Shown piece by piece: positions 58,661 through 64,000 of a stretch of DNA of 64,000 nucleotides. Source of the DNA: Bolinopsis microptera (Eukaryota; Ctenophora; Tentaculata; Lobata; Bolinopsidae); NCBI RefSeq assembly GCF_026151205.1, contig NC_087082.1, forward strand, positions 16,153,365 through 16,217,364, read 5' to 3'. Under the pieces are notes generated by a model. It was not told the DNA's origin and made no database searches. It worked only from the letters and a program-made list of their open reading frames with translations. Made by a program: the position numbers and the translations under genes. Numbering within the stretch: position 1 is the stretch's first letter; every line of letters starts with the position of its first letter.

Positions 58661-59089
58661 TGTTATGGCCACATCTCCACGATATAAACACTCTCCTGTT
58701 ACTGGTTCTGGTTCAAGTACTTCTGGTAGTACTTCTGGTTCAACTACTTGTGGTTCAAGTACTTCTGGTAGTACTTCTGGCTCAAGTACTTCTGGTAGTA
58801 CTTCTGGTTCTGGTTCTGGAATTGGTTCTGGTGCTGGTGTTGCCGGTATAACTTCTGGTTCTGGTTCAAGTACTTCTGGTTTCGGTTTTTTACATTTAGC
58901 CTGACCGCACAATTTTACCATTTGATTTTCTAATCTTTTACACTTCTTATCACTACTGCCTGCGCACGAGCTCTCGTAACCTTTGTCTTTACATTCTTTC
59001 CATTGTTTTTTAATCCTCTTGCTACATTTTCCGGTGACAACTGCCAGTACACCAGTCAAGATGAAGACAGTCAATAGAAGTCTTCCCAT
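54335..59089 (-). CDS. Secreted protein with 16 tandem kringle domains, single exon
   Basis: ATG at 59089-59087 (signal peptide MGRLLLTVFILTGVLAVVTG) to the stop at 54335, about 1584 residues with no intron. After the signal comes a 50-residue basic Cys-rich segment, then a Pro/Glu/Val linker, then 16 kringles. Each has the six cysteines: C(L/V)..., ATCQRW, NYCRDP, PWCYT, WDWC, FEEC. Two linker types alternate: a short one (CAQPEPEEPKCVEGE) giving a 252-bp period, and a longer PEVLEPEV-rich one. Kringles are disulphide-bonded binding modules known from plasminogen, HGF and many invertebrate secreted proteins; no protease domain is attached. The copies differ by a few residues only, which points to recent expansion or gene conversion. 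The frame begins earlier at a non-ATG codon, and an acceptor-like TTTATAG sits just upstream of the ATG. Confidence 0.93.
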   Translation of the reverse strand: MGRLLLTVFILTGVLAVVTGKCSKRIKKQWKECKDKGYESSCAGSSDKKCKRLENQMVKLCGQAKCKKPKPEVLEPEPEVIPATPAPEPIPEPEPEVLPEVLEPEVLPEVLEPQVVEPEVLPEVLEPEPVTGECLYRGDVAITINGATCQRWSRQTPYTHIYLPEDYPDSGLGDHNYCRDPSSEGAPWCYTTGSTRWDWCFEECAQPEPEVLPEVLPEVLEPEVFEPQVVEPDVLPEVLEPEPVTEECLYRGDVAITINGATCQRWSRQTPYTHIYLPEDYPDSGLGDHNYCRDPSSEGAPWCYTTGSTRWDWCFEECAQPEPEEPKCVEGEEYRGDVAITINGATCQRWSRQTPYTHIYLPEDYPDSGLGDHNYCRDPSNEGAPWCYTTGSTRWDWCFEECAQPEPEVLPEVLEPEVLEPQVVEPEVLPGLFEPEPVTEECLYRGDVAITINGATCQRWSRQTPYTHIYLPEDYPDSGLGDHNYCRDPSNEGAPWCYTVGSTRWDWCFEECAQPEPEEPEQCVEGEDYRGDVAITKNGATCQRWSRQTPYTHIYLPEDYPDSGLGDHNYCRDPSSEGAPWCYTTGSTRWDWCFEECAQPEPEEPKCVEGEEYRGDVAITKNGATCQRWSSQTPYTHIYLPENYPDSGLGDHNYCRDPSNEGAPWCYTTGSTRWDWCFEECAQPEPEEPKCVEGEEYRGDVAITINGATCQRWSSQTPYTHIYLPENYPDSGLGDHNYCRDPSNEGAPWCYTTGSTRWDWCFEECAQPEPEEPEQCVEGEDYRGDVAITKNGATCQRWSRQTPYTHIYLPEDYPDSGLDDHNYCRDPSNEGAPWCYTTGSTRWDWCFEECAQPEPEVLPEVLEPEVLEPQVVEPDVLPEVLEPEPVTEECLYRGDVAITINGATCQRWSRQTPYTHIYLPEDYPDSGLGDHNYCRDPSNEGAPWCYTTGSTRWDWCFEECAQPEPEEPKCVEGEEYRGDVAITKNGATCQRWSRQTPYTHIYLPEDYPDSGLGDHNYCRDPSNEGAPWCYTTGSTRWDWCFEECAQPEPEEPKCVEGEEYRGDVAITINGATCQRWSRQTPYTHIYLPEDYPDSGLGDHNYCRDPSSEGAPWCYTTGSTRWDWCFEECAQPEPEEPKCVEGEEYRGDVAITINGATCQRWSSQTPYTHKYLPEDYPDSGLGDHNYCRDPSNEGAPWCYTTGSTRWDWCFEECAQPEPEVLEPEPEEPKCVEGEDYRGDVAITKNGATCQRWSRETPYTHIYLPEDYPDSGLGDHNYCRDPSSEGAPWCYTTGSTRWDWCFEECAQPEPEVLPEVLEPEVLEPQVVEPEVLPGLFEPEPVTEECLYRGDVAITINGATCQRWSRQTPYTHRYLPEDYPDSGLGDHNYCRDPSNEGAPWCYTTGSTRWDWCFEECAQPEPEEHKCVEGEEYRGDVAITKNGATCQRWSSQTPYTHIYLPENYPDSGLGDHNYCRDPSSEGTPWCYTTGSTRWDWCFEECAQPEPEEPKCVEGEEYRGDVAITKNGATCQRWSSQTPYTHIYLPENYPDSGLGDHNYCRDPSNEGAPWCYTTGSTRWDWCFEECVSN

Positions 59090-59186
59090 TGCACTATACC
59101 TATAAATATTTACCAATTATTGATGCAATTTTCTCGAGCTCAAAATTGTACACATTTTCAAAACATTTTATTCTTAAAATATTATA

Positions 59187-59730
59187 ACTATTTCCGGGAA
59201 TTATATAATGCACTAAAACTCGTCGAAACTGAGAGCTGATAACTTGCAGATTTTTCCCGCAAGGAACTGAAGGTATTTTGAGCACACACTGCGAGTCACC
59301 TCAGACTGGCTGGCTGGAAGTTTCAAAACAAATAACAGTGGCTCACTATATATTACACACTATATTATATCATGCACACGTATCACATTACAAATATTAC
59401 AGGAGCCACCGTCAATAGTTATAATACTATAATACCTTCTGGGAATTATATCCACTAAAACTCGGGGACACTGAGAGCTGATAATTTGCACATTTTTCCC
59501 GCAAGGGAAGCGAAGGTATTATCAGCATAGACTCAGACTGGCTGGCGGCAAGTTGTAAAACAAAGAACACTGGCGTTCTATATATTAGACACTATATTGT
59601 ATCATGCGCACGTATCACATTACACCCCTTCCAATCGGAACCGGAAAATATTATAATATAATAATAGCTTGGCTATTGAGTGCTGAGCGCGATAATTCCC
59701 GACAGCTTGCTGGAGGGAACGCGCGGGCAT
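59187..59730. repeat. AATACCTT-bounded module family, cluster 1
   Basis: Contains a diverged 90-bp module (about 59187-59277), a 90-bp module at 59431-59520 bounded by AATACCTT and AAGGTATT, the associated spacer of about 135 bp (59521-59655), and a degenerate 84-bp hairpin module starting at 59662. The spacer ends with GGTTCCGATTGG-type sequence in the reverse sense. Confidence 0.8.
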
Positions 59731-60420
59731 AGGTGCAGATTTCGTTTTGAGGTGAACTTTTATGTTCCCGAGAAATCTTCTTAAGTTTGCTTTTTTTTCT
59801 CCTCGGGCACATTCGTAACCTACGGGCCAGGTAAACCTAAACTACATATTGACCGTTATGTATGTCGGTATCTGTTGAGGAGCCAAATCATCTGAAAAGC
59901 CCTAAACCTATATTTTGGTCAGGCACGTAGCCAGGATTTTTCTTTGGGGGGGGGGCTGTCGGCGAGCGAAGCTGCAAGCTGTGGCAGGGGTCTGGGGGCG
60001 CAGCCCCCAGCAGGGTCCAGGGGCGGACCCCAATGGCGGGGGCTAGGGGGGGCGCAGACCCCCGGAAAAATTTTGCGAAATAGGGTCTTTTAGGCTAAAT
60101 TGAAAGTTTAATGAATTTACAAAAATGTATGGTTTGGCATAATCATTGCCTACAATCCTGACCTGAGTAAATTCCCCCTTTCAGACTTTATTTTGGGTTG
60201 AAAATTGAGTTTATCGAGAGGAAGTGAAAAATCTCTGGTTCAAATTTGGATTTGAAGCCATGTTTAATTTTTTCTGTGGAGGTCACTTTTTTGCGCAGAA
60301 AGCGCTCGATTTTAGGGGAAAAAAATTTATGTTTGCTTTTAATTTTTATGGTCCCGTCGGCACCTGAAATCGACGAAATCTGCAGGGGTGCGCGCGGGCA
60401 CGAAATTGCCAAGCTATTAT
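59731..60420. other. Interior between inverted modules; GC-rich G-tract element
   Basis: At about 59930 the sequence GCACGTAGCCAGGATTTTTC is followed by a G run and a GC-rich stretch with CAGCCCCCAGCAGGG. It looks like the end of another transposable element. Together with the flanking inverted arms (59431-59660 and about 60422-60649) it could form one composite fold-back element of about 1.2 kb. No gene seen. Confidence 0.5.
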
Positions 60421-60421
60421 G

Positions 60422-60742
60422 TATTATAATATTTTCCGGTTCCGATTGGAAGGGGTGTAATCCGATACGTGCGCATGATACAATATAGTGTCTAATATAT
60501 AGAACGCCAGTGTTATTTGTTTTACTACTTGCCGCCAGCCAGTCTGAGTCTATGCTGATAATACCTTCGCTTCCCTTGCGGGATTTATCGGCAAATTATC
60601 AGCTCTCAGTGTCCGAGACTTTTAGTGGATATAATTCCCGGAAGGTATTATAACAAATAATATTTTCGCTTCTTCGGGCTGCAAATTCCTTCCAGCAAGC
60701 TGTCGTGAATTATCACGCGTAGCTCGAAGAAGCGAAGGTATT
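60422..60742. repeat. AATACCTT-bounded module family, cluster 2
   Basis: Inverted relative to cluster 1: the 135-bp spacer, a 90-bp module (60560-60649), then an 84-bp hairpin module (60659-60742) whose arms CGCTTCTTCG and CGAAGAAGCG pair through about 22 bp around a conserved loop. Confidence 0.85.
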
Positions 60743-61673
60743 ATTGTATTATAAATTCGGTACTAAAAGTGTTGTTTCTCCAAGCTGATTGCTATCCTGA
60801 TAAAAATATTTTTAATGGTTATAATATAACATTTTATGAAATGTTTTGAAATTTCCGAAATTTGCCATTGGACCCCGAGGTCCAAAGTTATGGACCCGGC
60901 ATGTAACCTAATTACCCGAAATCTGATCCCGAGATATCTCTATATGAGGACCCCGTAATATGTTAATCGATAGCTCGAAATCAAATTTTCAATTATGGTT
61001 TAAAAATTCCTGAAACTTTCTGAAATTTGCGGTTAATATCCGGTTAAGCAGCTTTAGAACCGGAACCGGATAATAAATCCGGAATAAAATTCAGCCGGAT
61101 AACCGGTGGGTTCCTAAATTGTATTACGTAATCAGATAGAAGAGGAAGCAGCAAAAGGAGCTCTTAGACTCAAATCCAACAACCACTGGATGTATGAGCC
61201 GATGGTTAACAAGAAGGTCAACCTAACCACCCACACAAAACTAAACGAACAGTAACTAAAGGCTCACCAAATGCGGAGAAAACAAAGTTTAACTTTTTTT
61301 TCTCCACTTATTAATATTTTACCGGGGTAAGCACAGGGCTCCAATGCTCTATCTTACAGTGGTTATGATCTATCCAATAGTGATAATGACCACAGCCCCC
61401 TACGAAGAAAAAGGTATGCGTCAATAAAGATGTTAGGATGTCCAATTTAGGTGCCATATATGTAATTCGATGGCATTTTATCACTTGCAGAGGCAACATG
61501 TAAGACGTAGGTAATATTTTGCAAATAGTGGGATTCTGCACCTGCCTAAACACTAAAACTTTTTTATGTGCGGCAAATTTCCAATGTTTCTGATGTTGTG
61601 TCGTGAAAAACGCTTGATCCTAACCATAGTCACGGACATGTCGATATATCTATGTACACAACGATACCAAGTA
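60743..61673. other. Intergenic; one orphan exon-like frame
   Basis: At 61134-61256 (+) an acceptor-like ATCAG is followed by about 40 open codons ending in TAA, including LRLKSNNHWMYEPMV. It could be a 3' terminal exon or a retro-fragment; I do not recognise it. The rest shows no gene. Confidence 0.35.
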
Positions 61674-61851
61674 CAGTAAAACCCCCATTTACCGCGGATT
61701 TTGGGGAAAGGAAACATCCGCAGTAAATCGGGATTCGTGGTAAATCAGAGTTTTGTTTGTTTATATTATACATGTTAACTGTTAAGCCCTATTTGGGGAA
61801 AAGGATATCTCCGCAGTATATCAGGGTTTGCAGTAAATCGGGGTTTTACTG
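61674..61851. mobile_element. pogo/Tigger-like MITE, 178 bp
   Basis: Terminal inverted repeats CAGTAAAACCCCCATTTAC and the complement of CAGTAAAACCCCGATTTAC, flanked by TA on both sides, as in Tc1/mariner-pogo insertions. It is nested in a dispersed repeat that also occurs, without the insert, at 53470-53560. Confidence 0.85.
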
Positions 61852-62640
61852 TACACAAATCTGATAGAACGAATAACAGCCGATGGTGCAAAAAATTGCG
61901 ACTTGGATAATGTGATGGAACATACAGAACTTATCTTGTCGATAATTATACATGACCTGACTGTCTGAGCTTAAATGCCTGATTCCGATGATGCCCAACG
62001 AAGACATTATGTTGATACCAAGTTATACTTGTATTCTATTGTGATGAAGGGGCCTTGCTCCATTCACCATTGTTTGGGTGGTATAATTTCTGAGCAGAGT
62101 GTTTCGCCCAGCTTTTAATGATGAATCATGTACACTATTGAGCTTTCCCCGACTCTCTTAGTGGCTATTTTTCACAAAGTTATAAACTGCAGTACGCAGT
62201 GAGCAACGAGGCGCCATTCAGCTCTATCCCTATTATCTTCAGTTGTGGTCAGCTGAGCACCAACTTGCAATTCGCTCCCGTTAATATTACATATTATACA
62301 GAGTTTATTAGAAAAATGTATACCACATTCACATTGGACATGAGCACCAACACATTTACACAGATTATCAAAAATGAAATACTTTCTGCATTCACATTGT
62401 CTTCATTTTGAAAGCAGAGACAAAGTAATCAAAAGTTCAATTTAAACAATGAATGGGCCAATGAATAGATATATATAATATAAATAATTCGAATATATAC
62501 ACGATTGAATCATTTGGAAGTCCGTAAACATAAATATATTCAACTACTCAAGACTTTAAAACCTTTGGGAATAAACACTAATATAAATCCTTTTGGCCCT
62601 CCCTTACTCCATATTAATTTTAATTTTATATCCGTTTTTA
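61852..62640. other. Intergenic, no gene seen
   Basis: AT-rich sequence with the right half of the repeat interrupted by the pogo-like MITE. A 70-codon frame at 62199-62411 has no recognisable features. Confidence 0.4.
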
Positions 62641-63243
62641 GGGGGGGGGGCAATGGGTATTTTTTTTGTGAAATTTAATTTCGAGATAGTAGTTAAGTTG
62701 ACCAACAAACTAGGACCAGTGACCGAACTTTTGAGGGGGTCCCGGACCCCAACCGCCAAACGGTGCTCGCGGGGCAGCCACGCCCATATTTGGTCCAAAT
62801 TAGGCCTAATTTAGCCAAATATCCTGAACATGCCCAAAACCCAGATTTTTACTTGTAGCTAGTGGTCTCCTGAACTCGTATATGAAATTTCATCAAGATT
62901 GGACAAAAAATGACTGAGTTATGAGCCAAAAACCATATGTCCATATTTGGGCATATGCACCAAATTTGGTAGATTTCGTCCCATAAATTGGTCAAATATC
63001 AATATTTTGAATGAAACTAGCTTTATATGAAAGGTAAGGCCAAACTACATATCCTCTGTAAGTTATAGCTTTATATCTGTTTAAATGTGGATACTAAAGC
63101 GAAAATAACCCAAAAAATTAACAAAATTGCCCATATCTTCGTTCGCGATATTCGCGGAATTGATTTCATTAATTTGGAAATAACTCAATCAGTTTTCAAA
63201 ATGTTTGCATGAAATTTTCGGAATCGACTCTAATCGCATTTCC
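62641..63243. mobile_element. G-tract MITE, second copy, truncated and inverted
   Basis: A G run at 62641-62650 is followed by a diverged version of the 41902-42641 element in opposite orientation. Shared landmarks are GACCAACAAACTAGGACC, CCGGACCCCAACCGCCAAAC, CATATTTGGTCCAAATTAGG and ATGACTGAGTTATGA. The far terminal repeat is missing. Confidence 0.85.
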
Positions 63244-63308
63244 ACCTCCATTCGCCATTGTTTGGGGTAATCCCTGAGATGAGTGTTTCTACAACAATCA
63301 AATACAAT

Positions 63309-63625
63309 AATACCTTGGCTGCTTTGGGCCGCTCGTGATAATTCCCGACAGCTTGCTGGAGGGAATTTGCGGCCCGAAGCAGCCAAGGTGTTATTTCTTA
63401 TAATATTTTCCGGTTCCGATTAGGAAGGGGTGTAATCCGATACGTGCGCATGATACAATATAGTGTCTAATATATAGAACGCCAGTGTTATTTGTTTTAC
63501 AACTTGCCGCCAGCCAGTCTGAGGTCTATGCTGATAATACTTTCGCTTCCCTTGCGGGATATATCGGCAAATTATCAGCTCTCAGTGTCCGAGACTTTTA
63601 GTGGATATAATTCCCGGAAGGTATT
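63309..63625. repeat. AATACCTT-bounded module family, cluster 3
   Basis: An 84-bp hairpin module (63309-63392; 24-bp arms starting AATACCTTGGCTGCTT), the 135-bp spacer, and a 90-bp module (63536-63625). The spacer and 90-bp module are nearly identical to cluster 2, whereas the hairpin stem differs. Confidence 0.88.
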
Positions 63626-64000
63626 ATAATATAAATTGCTCTCTCATCTAATCTTGAATGCCAATTAAATGTCAACTTATGTCAGCTTCTTGAGTACAGA
63701 TGATTATAAGCCATTTGATTGGTACACCCATTGCAAAAAAAGCACTAATGTGAATGCCAGCCATTTACTACATAACCATCCACCATCGTTCATTGCTTCT
63801 AAAACGCCCAACTCTCGTCCGAATAGTATTGTAAACCCTGGTCATTAGGCAAGTTCCTTAGTTCGCACAAGATGGACTACGTTTTTCCCAATTTAACTTT
63901 AGAAGATTGTCACAGGAAGAACTTTTAAAATAGGCTTATGATATTTCACATTTCTAATTTTTTAATTGAATTTGAACAATAACGTCCTTTAAACTATCCT
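63626..64000. other. Right edge of window, no gene seen
   Basis: AT-rich sequence without a supported feature. Confidence 0.4.

Noticed and set aside
54434-58904. Many + strand and offset minus-strand frames of 60-88 codons
   Set aside because: Shadows of the kringle gene; they recur once per repeat unit.
62593-62814. Small ORFs on both strands near 62.6-62.8 kb
   Set aside because: They lie inside the second G-tract MITE copy and have no conserved coding pattern.

Overview
This is animal nuclear DNA: AT-rich, with GT-AG introns, rhodopsin-class receptors, an ST7 orthologue, an ASAP-type ArfGAP, a kringle protein and a dense load of transposons, MITEs and satellites. The receptor repertoire (an LDLa-repeat 7TM gene and divergent single-exon 7TM genes) and the TE mix (hAT, pogo/Tigger, Penelope, LINEs, tRNA-SINE) suggest an early-branching metazoan such as a cnidarian or placozoan. 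The species cannot be fixed from sequence alone.

Layout. 0.6-1.7 kb (-): a complete single-exon 7TM receptor. 3.3-7.4 kb (-): an LDLa-repeat 7TM receptor whose frame is conserved end to end but carries nonsense codons and a 916-bp hAT insertion with a clean 8-bp target duplication. 8.3-12.5 kb: LINE remnants, a 97-bp perfect palindrome, an hAT MITE and a tRNA-derived SINE. 14.1-15.3 kb (+): a second single-exon 7TM receptor. 16.1-18.5 kb (+): the four-exon ST7 orthologue. 19.3-52.5 kb (+): a 22-exon ASAP gene (BAR, PH, ArfGAP, ankyrin repeats) whose introns hold most of the window's satellites, a Penelope element, a 5.05-kb TIR element with an unknown coding frame and a nested LINE, and (on the opposite strand, inside intron 19) two paralogous secreted AbfB/beta-trefoil-like genes. 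54.3-59.1 kb (-): a single-exon secreted protein with 16 near-identical kringle domains. 59.1-64 kb: families of short palindromic modules and MITEs, and no clear gene.

Most notable observations. (1) The 3' splice site of ASAP exon 17 is embedded in a tandem array of 59-bp units. Each unit carries a donor-like, a branch-point-like and an acceptor motif, so the array reads like a ladder of mini-exons and mini-introns. (2) The 5.05-kb G-tract-ended TIR element inserted in that array encodes a protein of no family I recognise. (3) A family of 84/90-bp modules bounded by AATACCTT/AAGGTATT has one class whose hairpin stems differ between copies yet stay complementary while the loop is conserved. 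(4) The kringle array appears strongly homogenised.

Exon boundaries were placed by hand from GT-AG sites, reading phase and remembered family alignments. No database search was possible.
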